DNA from: Desulfuromonadaceae bacterium
GTDB taxonomy: Bacteria > Desulfobacterota > Desulfuromonadia > Desulfuromonadales > Geopsychrobacteraceae
Length of the DNA stretch: 7,147 nt
Direction: 5' to 3'
Assembly: GCA_030639985.1 (NCBI GenBank)
Contig: DAOWKG010000103.1
Span: forward strand, 1-7,147
Shown: one piece after another, positions 1-7,147 of the stretch
Layout of the letters: every line of letters starts with the position of its first letter
Numbering within the stretch: position 1 is the stretch's first letter
The notes under the pieces: model-generated
What the model saw: the letters and a program-made list of their open reading frames with translations, nothing else
Told to the model about the DNA's origin: nothing
Database searches by the model: none
Position numbers and translations under genes: made by a program

Positions 1-1
1 A

Positions 2-553
2 CAAAAGTATATTGAGCGTGGTCTAGCTGATATCGGTCGAATGGAATATCTCCTTAAATCAATGCGCTCATTCACCATGTATGACGAAATCGAACTTAAA
101 AATTTGCACCTGGTAGAATTCATGGGTAAATTTATATCGTTGGTTGAGAGTGACTTTCAATCACATGGTATTCGGATAAAAACTGAGATCCCCCTTGATA
201 TCACCGGGGTTAGAATTGACGAGCGGGCACTTCATCAGGCGCTGTTGAATATTTTCAATAATGCCGCAGAGGCATTAAGTGGGACAGAAAATCCCGAAAT
301 TTGTATTCGCACCGAAGTGCGTGACCGCTTGGTCAAGTTAACAATTGCCGATAATGGCTGTGGAATTTCAGCCGAACAGAAACAACATTTATTTCAGCCG
401 TTCAACACCAGCAAACAAGATGGTAATGGTCTTGGATTAGTAATTACCAGAAAATTATTGGCGAAGATGAATAGTGATATTGAGATTATCAGCCAGCCTG
501 GTGATGGCACTCAAGTGATAATTGGACTGCCGATTGCGGCGCTAAAAGACTAA
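2..553 (+). CDS. Sensor histidine kinase, C-terminal part (5' end outside the window)
   Basis: The frame is open from the window edge to the TAA at 551-553, so the true start lies upstream and only the last 183 residues are visible. The first ~24 residues (IERGLADIGRMEYLLKSMRSF region) look like the second helix of a HisKA-type dimerisation domain; the phospho-accepting histidine would lie upstream and is not seen. A complete HATPase_c ATP-binding domain follows: N-box (HQALLNIFNNAAEAL, nt 233-277), G1 box (DNGCGIS, nt 350-370), F box (LFQPFNTSK), and G2 box (GNGLGL, nt 422-439). No receiver domain follows, so this is a classical kinase, and its substrate is probably the response regulator encoded 16 bases downstream. 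A second in-frame TAA sits at 566-568. Whether it is a membrane sensor or soluble cannot be told. The family call is secure; partner and signal are inference. Confidence 0.93.
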   Translation, partial: QKYIERGLADIGRMEYLLKSMRSFTMYDEIELKNLHLVEFMGKFISLVESDFQSHGIRIKTEIPLDITGVRIDERALHQALLNIFNNAAEALSGTENPEICIRTEVRDRLVKLTIADNGCGISAEQKQHLFQPFNTSKQDGNGLGLVITRKLLAKMNSDIEIISQPGDGTQVIIGLPIAALKD

Positions 554-569
554 CCCCCTACTTTATAAA

Positions 570-1661
570 ATGGGTTTAAATGTGAAAAAAGTACTTATTG
601 TTGACGATGAGAAACCGTTCCTCCTCTCCCTTAAAGATGGTCTCAGTGCAAATAGCAATGAGTATCAGATTATCACTGCTGAGAATGGGCGGGAAGCAGT
701 GGAGGTATTGCGCTCAATGCCGATCGATCTGCTGGTCACTGACCTGAAATTGCCGGAGATGAATGGGTTTGAGTTACTGGCATGGACCAGTCGGCATCAA
801 CCACAATTACCGGTCATTGTCATCTCGGCATTTGGCACTCCAGAAATTGAAGCGCGGCTGGAAAAAATGGATACGTTGCAATTCCTCGACAAACCGCTCG
901 ATCTGCAGATGCTTCAGGAGGGAATTTCCAATGGCTTGAATGCCGGAGGTAAAAGCTTCATCCGTGGCATTACCCTGGCTACGTTCTTACAGCTGATGAA
1001 AGTTGAAAAAAAGAATTGTACCCTCAAAATTATAAATTCTGACTGTGATGCCTATCTGTATGTTCGTCAGGGAGAACTGATTGATGCTGAGCTGGGTGAG
1101 CTGACCGGGATGGACGCAGCCATGGAGATCGTCAGTTGGAATGATTCAGAAATAGAAATGGATGGCATCTGTCGGCGGCAAGAGGACGTTATCACCCTCT
1201 CGCTGGAACACTTACTGATTGAAGCGTTCAGACTTAAAGATGAAACCGATGAATTGAAACGAGCAGAAGCTGAAAAAGCCCCCACCCCTGCAGCCGAAAA
1301 AGTTGTAGCAATTGAGGAAGGTGAGTCGGTAGCAACAATTCACAAACCACTGGCCAACATTCTAACTAAACTCGCTGCCGTCCAAGAATACGCAATTTTT
1401 GATAAAAACAACCAACTGGTAGATAAAAATGCGGGGAGATGTTCACTTGGCGAAGTTGACTTAGCTAATTTTGATAAATTAATTATTGCCTTGGCAGACG
1501 ATCTGAAAAATGGTGGCTGCCGCTTTGTCACCTTCAATAGTGTTGGGAGAAATAGATATGTATTGCTACATATTCAACAATATAGCGTTCTGGCTAAATT
1601 AAAACCGGGAGCACGGGCACAGCAAGTTGGCGCTGAGATAGAGCAACATATTGACAATTAA
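570..1661 (+). CDS. Response regulator: receiver + PATAN (DUF4388) + divergent Roadblock-like C-terminus
   Basis: The 363-residue protein starts with a complete receiver domain (about residues 6-125): acidic pair D12/D13, phospho-acceptor D58 in LLVTDLKLPEMNG, S86 and K108, so it should be phosphorylatable, probably by the kinase just upstream. Residues ~128-227 (GITLATFLQLMKVEKKNCTL..., YVRQGELIDAE) match the PATAN/DUF4388 domain, a non-DNA-binding output module. A charged Ala/Glu/Pro linker (229-255) leads to residues 257-363, whose pattern (LTKLAAVQEYAIFDKNNQLV... and a C-terminal strand-strand-helix) resembles a degenerate Roadblock/LC7 domain. That last call is inference. There is no helix-turn-helix, GGDEF or ATPase output. 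The start is uncertain: ATG 570 has no clear Shine-Dalgarno sequence, while GTG 582 would give the more typical MKKVLIVDDE beginning behind a weak TGGG. It shares the reading frame of the next two genes. Confidence 0.9.
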   Translation: MGLNVKKVLIVDDEKPFLLSLKDGLSANSNEYQIITAENGREAVEVLRSMPIDLLVTDLKLPEMNGFELLAWTSRHQPQLPVIVISAFGTPEIEARLEKMDTLQFLDKPLDLQMLQEGISNGLNAGGKSFIRGITLATFLQLMKVEKKNCTLKIINSDCDAYLYVRQGELIDAELGELTGMDAAMEIVSWNDSEIEMDGICRRQEDVITLSLEHLLIEAFRLKDETDELKRAEAEKAPTPAAEKVVAIEEGESVATIHKPLANILTKLAAVQEYAIFDKNNQLVDKNAGRCSLGEVDLANFDKLIIALADDLKNGGCRFVTFNSVGRNRYVLLHIQQYSVLAKLKPGARAQQVGAEIEQHIDN

Positions 1662-1670
1662 ATAACTGCT

Positions 1671-1686
1671 GGTGGCATATGCCACC
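1671..1686. repeat. Perfect 16-bp palindrome in the RR-Roadblock gap
   Basis: GGTGGCATATGCCACC reads identically on both strands and lies 9 bases after the response-regulator stop and just before the Roadblock gene's ribosome-binding site (GAGG, 1692-1695). As RNA it would form a 6-bp GC-rich stem closing an AUAU loop. No T-run follows, so it is not an intrinsic terminator. It could be an operator for a dimeric regulator, an mRNA-processing or stability hairpin, or a translation-modulating hairpin. Which one cannot be told from sequence. Confidence 0.7.
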
Positions 1687-1703
1687 TAGAAGAGGATAGA
1701 CAA

Positions 1704-2354
1704 ATGATAAATTTAATTGATGAGCTTAAGGCTATTCCCGGGGTAGTAGGTGCCAGCATCGTAGCTGCCGACGAAGGTCTTAAAGCGACCAACCTACCAG
1801 CTTTTTTTAAACCCGAACGCTTACTTGTAGTTGGTAATCACCTACTTAAACTCTACGCCGCCGGGCAGATGAGTTTTAGCGATCTAACCGATATCACCTT
1901 GAATTTTGATGAATCGGTAGTAGTTGCACGAGCATTGGATAAAAGTATAATTTTATTTGTTATCTGTGAGCCAACATTTAACAACAACCTGCTGAATATG
2001 TCACTTAATCTGCTTCAAGATGAGTTTAAATCGAGCAATTTTGCTACCACAAGCACAGCAGCAGTAGCGCCAACACCGGCCCCAACACCAACGCCTACAC
2101 CGCAAGCTGGAAAGGATGAGGGGCTGGAAGACCTTTTTGCGCAACTGGAGAGTGGCCTGGGTAAGATTCTTGGGCCAATGGCCGAATTTATTTTCGCCGA
2201 AGTTATTGAAAAATGGACTGCGGAAGGGGCCGCAAATTATTCTCGCATAGATGAATTGATCAAACTGATTAATCAGGAGATCATTGATGTCAACAAAATA
2301 GAAAAGTATAACCAACTTATTGCGTCAGCACTAAAAGAGTTCCAGAAAGGGTAA
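1704..2354 (+). CDS. Roadblock/LC7 domain protein with Pro-Thr linker and C-terminal helical domain
   Basis: The product has 216 residues. Residues 1-~110 show the Roadblock/LC7 (MglB-like) pattern: IDELKAIPGVVGASIVAADEG at the start, then a hydrophobic strand pair (SVVVARALDKSIILFVICEP) and a final amphipathic helix (LLNMSLNLLQDEF). Roadblock proteins dimerise and commonly act on small Ras-like GTPases; no GTPase is in view. Residues 112-139 are a low-complexity linker with PTPAPTPTPTP at 123-133. Residues ~140-216 (LEDLFAQLESGLGKILGPMAEFIF...) form a predicted helical domain with an LGPMA signature, resembling the small ALGPIA-type domain I recall at the C-terminus of some bacterial Ser/Thr kinases and signalling proteins; that match is tentative. 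The start is supported by GAGG at 1692-1695, 8 bases before the ATG. No signal peptide or membrane segment is seen, so it is probably cytoplasmic. Confidence 0.88.
   Translation: MINLIDELKAIPGVVGASIVAADEGLKATNLPAFFKPERLLVVGNHLLKLYAAGQMSFSDLTDITLNFDESVVVARALDKSIILFVICEPTFNNNLLNMSLNLLQDEFKSSNFATTSTAAVAPTPAPTPTPTPQAGKDEGLEDLFAQLESGLGKILGPMAEFIFAEVIEKWTAEGAANYSRIDELIKLINQEIIDVNKIEKYNQLIASALKEFQKG
2070..2102 (+). repeat. Pro-Thr codon repeat encoding an interdomain linker
   Basis: Eleven consecutive codons alternate proline (CCN) with mostly threonine (ACN), one alanine replacing a threonine, giving a rough 6-base periodicity. It encodes PTPAPTPTPTP between the Roadblock domain and the C-terminal helical domain. 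Synonymous third positions vary (CCA, CCG, CCT), which argues that the protein linker rather than the DNA repeat is conserved. Such tracts can change length by slippage. Confidence 0.85.
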
Positions 2355-2360
2355 TCAACC

Positions 2361-2720
2361 ATGGCAAATGCAAAAGATTTTGTTGATCGGGTTAGTCAGA
2401 TTAATGGAATAGCTGGCTGTGTACTGATTCGAAAGGACGGAACGCAAATTGCTCAAACGCTGGCGAACCCGAAAAAATATTCCGCCTTAATGCAGACCAG
2501 CAATGTCTTGTCGGTTGACATTATGGAATCTATGGGGTTCGGCTACTGTTGCTATGTCAGTTTTGCTCAAGAAAATATGGATGAATTCTACGTATTCAGC
2601 ATTGATAATTATCTACTCGGAGTGGTTAAGATGTCAGAGTGCTCACTTGCTACTATGCTGGACATGGTGTATCAGCTTATCGGGCGGGTTTCAACTGGCA
2701 ATACCGAAGGTGTTTCTTGA
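2361..2720 (+). CDS. Single-domain Roadblock/LC7 family protein
   Basis: The 119-residue protein is almost entirely one Roadblock/LC7 domain: an N-terminal helix (AKDFVDRVSQINGIAG), a strand hairpin (CVLIRKDGTQIAQTL), a long central helix (about 40-58), a second strand set (YCCYVSFAQ, EFYVFSIDNYLLGVVK) and a C-terminal helix (SLATMLDMVYQLIGRV). It is shorter than its upstream neighbour and has no linker or extra domain. It is a cytoplasmic scaffold or GTPase-regulator type with no catalytic residues expected. AAAGGG at 2346-2351, inside the end of the previous gene, lies 9 bases before the ATG and supports this start. The gap to the previous gene is only 6 bases and both share a frame, so the two Roadblock proteins are surely co-expressed and may form hetero-oligomers (inference). 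The stop TGA overlaps the next ATG. Confidence 0.88.
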   Translation: MANAKDFVDRVSQINGIAGCVLIRKDGTQIAQTLANPKKYSALMQTSNVLSVDIMESMGFGYCCYVSFAQENMDEFYVFSIDNYLLGVVKMSECSLATMLDMVYQLIGRVSTGNTEGVS

Positions 2721-3247
2721 TGCTAGATTTATTACAACAACGTCGCAGTATAAGAGAATTCAAACAGCTCCCTGTCGAAACCAAGAAAATTGAGCAGTTA
2801 AGCGAAGCTTTACTCCGTGCTCCGACCTCAAGAAATCTCCAACCATGTGAATTTATTATGGTTGATGACTCCGAGATATTAGCCGCTTTAGCCACAGCAA
2901 AACCCAATGGTGCCGCTTTTATTGCTTCGGCACCGCTAGCAGTTATTATAGCTGCCAACCCCGAAGTTTCAGATGTCTGGATTGAAGATAGCGCCATTGC
3001 CGCAATCATTCTCCAATTAGCGGCTGAACAGTTGGGACTTAAAAGTTGTTGGGCGCAATTGCGCTTACGGCCTCACAATAAAGAATTAAGTGCTTCAGAA
3101 TATGTCCGTGATCTAGTTGACCTTCCTGCCGGGATGGAAGTTCCAATCGTAATAGGCATCGGTTATCCAGCAGAGAACATTCCCGGTCATCCTCGAGAAT
3201 CATTACGAGATGTAAAAATTCACCACAATCAATTTAGCAAATCTTAG
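2720..3247 (+). CDS. Nitroreductase-family FMN-dependent oxidoreductase
   Basis: The 175-residue product has the short nitroreductase fold signature. RRSIREF (8-14) is the N-terminal arginine/serine patch that binds the FMN phosphate; RAPTSRNLQPCEF (33-45) is the second flavin-contact loop; WIEDSAIAAIILQLAAEQLGLKSCW (87-111) is the family's central helix; VPIVIGIGYP (141-150) is the strand near the C-terminus. Members use NAD(P)H to reduce nitro compounds, quinones or flavins, or do specialised flavin chemistry; the substrate here is unknown. There is no ferredoxin-like 4Fe-4S extension. The start at 2720 is chosen over in-frame ATG 2639, which lies inside the Roadblock gene: the ATG overlaps the preceding TGA (TGATG), GAAGG at 2706-2710 is well placed, and MLDLLQQRRS is the normal family beginning. 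The overlap implies translational coupling. The stop is TAG. Confidence 0.92.
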   Translation: MLDLLQQRRSIREFKQLPVETKKIEQLSEALLRAPTSRNLQPCEFIMVDDSEILAALATAKPNGAAFIASAPLAVIIAANPEVSDVWIEDSAIAAIILQLAAEQLGLKSCWAQLRLRPHNKELSASEYVRDLVDLPAGMEVPIVIGIGYPAENIPGHPRESLRDVKIHHNQFSKS

Positions 3248-3258
3248 CAGGAGCGACG

Positions 3259-3687
3259 ATGCCGACAGTTTCAACAGGCAGCAAAGTAAAAATTCACTAT
3301 ACGGGGAAATTTGATGATGGTGAAATTTTTGATTCGTCACTAGATACCAAACCGTTAGAATTTGAAGTTGGTTCAGGACAAGTTATCGGCGGTTTTGACA
3401 AAGCGGTAATCGGGATGCAGGTTGGCGACACCAAGGAAGTCCGCTTAGAAGAGAACGAAGCATACGGACCATACAATCATGAGATGGTTTTTCCTGCCGA
3501 TCCCGATCAATTTGCCACAGGTTTAACCCCTGAGATTGGACAACAATTTCAAACTGAAATGGAAGATGGAACCCCACTATTACTAACGGTTAAAGCGATA
3601 GATGCTGGTCAAGTTATCCTTGATGCCAACCACCCAATGGCAGGAAAAACTCTGAATTTTCAACTCGAAGTAGTAGCGATAGATTAG
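3259..3687 (+). CDS. FKBP-type peptidyl-prolyl cis-trans isomerase, SlyD-like
   Basis: The 142-residue protein has the SlyD arrangement: an FKBP half (1-~70: VKIHYTGKFDDGEIFDSS, GSGQVIGGFDKAVIGM, LEENEAYGPY), an inserted IF chaperone domain (about 72-122) and the closing FKBP strand (NHPMAGKTLNFQLEVVAI, 124-141). Conserved active-site residues such as Y14, F24, D25, V42, I43 and Y69 are visible. It isomerises Xaa-Pro bonds and assists folding in the cytoplasm. The Cys/His-rich metal-binding tail of E. coli SlyD is absent: the protein stops right after the FKBP fold, as in many SlyD-like proteins, so a role in nickel delivery is unlikely from this sequence. AGGAG at 3249-3253, 5 bases before ATG, supports the start. 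It follows the nitroreductase gene by 11 bases and ends overlapping the convergent arfB stop by 4 bases. Confidence 0.93.
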   Translation: MPTVSTGSKVKIHYTGKFDDGEIFDSSLDTKPLEFEVGSGQVIGGFDKAVIGMQVGDTKEVRLEENEAYGPYNHEMVFPADPDQFATGLTPEIGQQFQTEMEDGTPLLLTVKAIDAGQVILDANHPMAGKTLNFQLEVVAID

Positions 3688-4103
3688 TCGGTAACTTTTT
3701 GCCGCAACCCTTTCACCTGGCTCCGCTGTTTTTTCTGGCGGATCCGTTTCTCAATTGCCCCTTTCTTCGGCCGGGTTTTTTTTCGTGGCTTGCGAATTAT
3801 CAAAGCTGACTGCAACAGTATTTGCAACATCTGTAGAGCATGCCTACGATTTTGCTCCTGACTGCGGGACTGTTGCGACTTGATGATGACAATACCGTTT
3901 TTACTTATGCGCTGATCCGAACCATGCAATAACCGATATTTTAGAAATTCTGGCAAACTTGAATTGCGAATATCAAAACGGAGATGGATCGCTGTGGCCA
4001 CCTTGTTAACATTTTGGCCACCGGCACCATGAGAACGGATGGCACTTAATTCGATCTCATAACTGGGGAGAGCAATAGAGTCGTTAATTTTCAGAGCATC
4101 CAT
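3684..4103 (-). CDS. arfB: ArfB (YaeJ-like) ribosome-rescue peptidyl-tRNA hydrolase
   Basis: The 139-residue protein, nearly the length of E. coli ArfB, has the release-factor-like catalytic domain with the GGQ motif at 28-30 in SHGAGGQNVNKVATAIHL. A long basic C-terminal tail follows (KPRKKTRPKKG...EKRIRQKKQRSQVKGLRQK), which in ArfB enters the empty mRNA channel. It hydrolyses peptidyl-tRNA on ribosomes stalled at mRNA ends and has no codon-recognition domain. The length, the RISKNGIVIIKSQQSRSQEQNR segment and the tail fit ArfB rather than a class I release factor or its rescue partner PrfH. It follows the VF530-family gene by 12 bases, in the same reading frame, so the two are probably co-transcribed. 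The start has only a weak CGGA-like ribosome site. Its TAA overlaps the TAG of the convergent SlyD-like gene. Confidence 0.93.
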   Translation of the reverse strand: MDALKINDSIALPSYEIELSAIRSHGAGGQNVNKVATAIHLRFDIRNSSLPEFLKYRLLHGSDQRISKNGIVIIKSQQSRSQEQNRRHALQMLQILLQSALIIRKPRKKTRPKKGAIEKRIRQKKQRSQVKGLRQKVTD

Positions 4104-4115
4104 GATCCGAAACTT

Positions 4116-4346
4116 TTATAGTAAATCATTTTTTATTATCTCCCGATACAAATTTTCAACTTTCGTTCTGGCCCATGGCGTGCGGCGCAAAAACTTAAGG
4201 CTCGATTTTATAGATGGGTTGCTGTTAAAGCAATTAATCTCAATTTTTTCCCCCAGCTCTTCCCAACCATAATAGTCGACCAAAGTCACCACTATCTGTT
4301 CCAACGTTACCCCGTGGAGAGGATCTTTATTTGGCTGACCACCCAT
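4116..4346 (-). CDS. VF530 family (DUF2132) small DNA-binding-like protein
   Basis: The 76-residue protein matches the VF530/DUF2132 family over its whole length: [14 protein letters not shown] at the start, [16 protein letters not shown] in the middle and the hallmark [18 protein letters not shown] at 43-60. The family's structure is a compact helical bundle reported to resemble nucleic-acid-binding domains; no cellular function is firmly known, so none is assigned. The start is the only ATG that fits the family beginning; upstream ATGs are out of frame or run into a stop. The ribosome site is weak. It lies 82 bases after alaS and 12 bases before arfB, all leftward, which suggests shared transcription with arfB and possibly with alaS. 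No signal peptide or membrane segment is present. Confidence 0.92.
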   Translation of the reverse strand: MGGQPNKDPLHGVTLEQIVVTLVDYYGWEELGEKIEINCFNSNPSIKSSLKFLRRTPWARTKVENLYREIIKNDLL

Positions 4347-4357
4347 AATTACACCAT

Positions 4358-4385
4358 TTCATAATTAGTTCTCGGCGGCTGCCAA
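4358..4385 (-). promoter_or_regulatory. Possible sigma-70-type promoter before the VF530-arfB pair
   Basis: Reading leftward in the 82-base alaS-VF530 gap, TTGGCA (4385-4380; one mismatch to TTGACA) is followed after 16 bases by TATGAA (4363-4358; two mismatches to TATAAT). The predicted start point would leave a leader of only about 7 bases before the VF530 ATG, which weakens the call. It would let VF530 and arfB be expressed independently of alaS. I saw no terminator hairpin with a T-run in this gap. Confidence 0.25.
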
Positions 4386-4428
4386 CACCACCCAAACAGC
4401 CCCTTTATTTTGAACTCAGGAGCAACTT

Positions 4429-5982
4429 TTAACCATTCAACAGCTGCTGCAGCTGTACTGGAGCCGCTTGCAGTAACTCTTCAATTTTTTCAATATCGGA
4501 GCCACCAGCTTGAGCCAAATCTGGACGACCACCACCACGCCCGCCAACAATAGCAGCCAGCGGCTTTATCAAGTTTCCAGCTTTGACCCGATCGGTAAGA
4601 TCTTTGGTGACAGCAACAAGAATAGCAACCTTGCCGCCAGCATCTGTTACCAACACCAGAACTCCGGAACCAAGTTTGTCACGCAGCTGATCAGAAAAAT
4701 CACGCAGACCCTTGCCGTCAACTCCGGGGAGCTTCACCGCCAGTAACTTAATCCCGTCAATTTCTTGTACCTGTTCGATCAATTCTCCACTACGATTGGC
4801 ATTGGCCTTTGCCTGCAACTGCTCCAACTCTTTGCCCATCTCCTTTTGTTGTTCCAGCAGTTTTTCCAACCGTGCCTCTAACTTTTGGGGATCACTTTTA
4901 ACCAGATCGGCCAATCGTTGCAGTGACTGTTGCTGTTGCTGTACCTGATTCAGAGCTGCGGCACCAGTTACCGCTTCAATTCTACGCACCCCGGCAGCAA
5001 TGCCGCCCTCACTCAAAATCCGGAAAAGACCGATATCTCCAGCCGCACTGGCATGGGTACCGCCACATAGTTCCATACTGTAAGCACCAATATTTACGAC
5101 CCGAACCACATCACCGTATTTTTCACCAAACAGTGCCATAGCACCGGCATCACGAGCGGCATCAGCACTCATTTCCCGACTTTCAACCTGGGCATTATTA
5201 CGGATTTGCTGATTAACTTCGATTTCAATTTTGCTTAATTCTTCAGCGGTAACAGGTGAAAAATGGCTAAAATCGAACCTTAGCCGTTCCGGGGTAACCA
5301 GAGAACCTGCCTGTTTGATATGGCCGCCCAATTGATTTTGTAAGGCTGCTTGTAACAGATGGGTAGCGGTATGATTAAGAATTATCTGTTGCCGCCGCGC
5401 CACATCAACCTTAATAGTAGCCCGCGTTTTAGTAGTGATCGCCCCGGTAACAACCTCACACACATGGACATAAAGATCGGACAATGGTTTTCTGGTTTCG
5501 ATGATTCGCAAACTAGCATCAGTGGTGGTTATAGTTCCGGTATCACCAACTTGTCCACCAGACTCACCGTAACACGGGGTTGTGGCGGTAATGACTTCAA
5601 CCGTTTCACCGCAACTTGATTGTTGTACCAGTTCCCCTTGATGGATTAAGGCCAGAACTTCACCAAAATCTTCCACCTTTGTATAACCGCTGAATTCAGT
5701 TTTAAGCCCCTGTTCCAGCAGTTGTTTATAGATTACCGAAACTGCTTCTTCACCAGAACCTTTCCAGTGCTTTCTGGCTTTGGCTCGCTGCTGCTCCATA
5801 CAAGATTCAAAACCAGCTTCATCAAGGCTGTAGCCATCCTTTTCAACGATATCGGCAGTCAAATCAACCGGAAAACCGTAAGTATCGTAGAGTTTGAAAA
5901 TAGTCTCACCGGGGATAACGGTTGCTTTTGCTGCTGCCAATTGGGCTATCTCTTCCTGCAATATCCGCAAGCCATTGCCCAA
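4429..5982 (-). CDS. alaS: AlaRS C-terminal fragment: tRNA-recognition remainder, editing and C-Ala domains
   Basis: This open frame follows the internal TAA; TTG 5982 is the first start-like codon but has no nearby ribosome site, so independent translation is doubtful. Coding continuity actually extends up to 6018. In full-length numbering it holds the rest of the recognition helices, the beta-barrel domain (TTPCYGESGGQVGDTG), and the editing domain with its zinc ligands intact (H568 and H572 in HTATH; C670 and H674 in CGGTH). A Gln-rich coiled segment (~711-760) and the C-Ala domain follow, with GGRGGGRPDLAQAGG (844-858) near the C-terminus. The intact zinc site and glycine-rich motif show no decay beyond the single stop. 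As a separate protein it would resemble free-standing AlaX-type editing proteins fused to C-Ala, and could in principle clear Ser-tRNA-Ala. Confidence 0.75.
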   Translation of the reverse strand: MGNGLRILQEEIAQLAAAKATVIPGETIFKLYDTYGFPVDLTADIVEKDGYSLDEAGFESCMEQQRAKARKHWKGSGEEAVSVIYKQLLEQGLKTEFSGYTKVEDFGEVLALIHQGELVQQSSCGETVEVITATTPCYGESGGQVGDTGTITTTDASLRIIETRKPLSDLYVHVCEVVTGAITTKTRATIKVDVARRQQIILNHTATHLLQAALQNQLGGHIKQAGSLVTPERLRFDFSHFSPVTAEELSKIEIEVNQQIRNNAQVESREMSADAARDAGAMALFGEKYGDVVRVVNIGAYSMELCGGTHASAAGDIGLFRILSEGGIAAGVRRIEAVTGAAALNQVQQQQQSLQRLADLVKSDPQKLEARLEKLLEQQKEMGKELEQLQAKANANRSGELIEQVQEIDGIKLLAVKLPGVDGKGLRDFSDQLRDKLGSGVLVLVTDAGGKVAILVAVTKDLTDRVKAGNLIKPLAAIVGGRGGGRPDLAQAGGSDIEKIEELLQAAPVQLQQLLNG

Positions 5983-6018
5983 GGTCTGGATAAAACGTTC
6001 CTCTTCGTTCTCGACTAC

Positions 6019-7146
<1,128 letters not shown>

Positions 7147-7147
7147 A

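Noticed and set aside
2639..2719. Earlier in-frame ATG for the nitroreductase, adding 27 residues
   Set aside because: The extension lies in another frame of the conserved Roadblock gene, and the ATG at 2720 has a good ribosome site and a family-typical N-terminus.
3727..3783. T-runs after short GC stretches, as possible terminators for the plus-strand operon
   Set aside because: The T-runs encode Lys codons of the basic ArfB tail on the minus strand, and the neighbouring inverted repeats give only 4-5 bp stems not directly followed by the T-run.

Overview
This window looks like the chromosome of a moderately AT-rich Gram-negative bacterium, most likely a deltaproteobacterium in the broad sense (Desulfobacterota, Desulfuromonas/Geobacter-like). 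The basis is the style of the alanyl-tRNA synthetase and the combination of a response regulator carrying a PATAN (DUF4388) domain with stand-alone Roadblock/LC7 proteins. This is a judgement from recalled family sequences, not from a search.

Left half, plus strand (about 1-3687): six co-directional genes with gaps of 16, 42, 6, -1 and 11 bases, which is the layout of one operon. It opens with the 3' part of a sensor histidine kinase cut by the window edge. Next come a response regulator (receiver, then PATAN/DUF4388, then a divergent Roadblock-like C-terminus), a Roadblock protein with a Pro-Thr linker and a helical tail, and a short single-domain Roadblock protein. A small FMN nitroreductase-family protein (start overlapping the previous stop) and a SlyD-like FKBP peptidyl-prolyl isomerase without a His-rich tail complete the operon. 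The first four genes read as a signalling module: kinase to receiver, with output through PATAN and Roadblock domains. Roadblock proteins usually regulate small Ras-like GTPases of the MglA type, but no GTPase lies in the window. The response regulator and both Roadblock genes also share one reading frame, separated only by TAA codons.

Right half, minus strand (7147 down to 3684): alaS, then a VF530-family (DUF2132) small protein, then arfB, a GGQ-motif ribosome-rescue peptidyl-tRNA hydrolase. arfB converges on the slyD-like gene and the two stops overlap by 4 bases. alaS is full length by homology (881 codon positions) but carries one in-frame TAA at codon 352. The sequence on both sides is well-conserved AlaRS in the same frame.

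The two points most worth following are the kinase/PATAN/Roadblock module and the ochre codon inside an essential synthetase gene. I saw no tRNA, rRNA, CRISPR array, insertion sequence or convincing intrinsic terminator.
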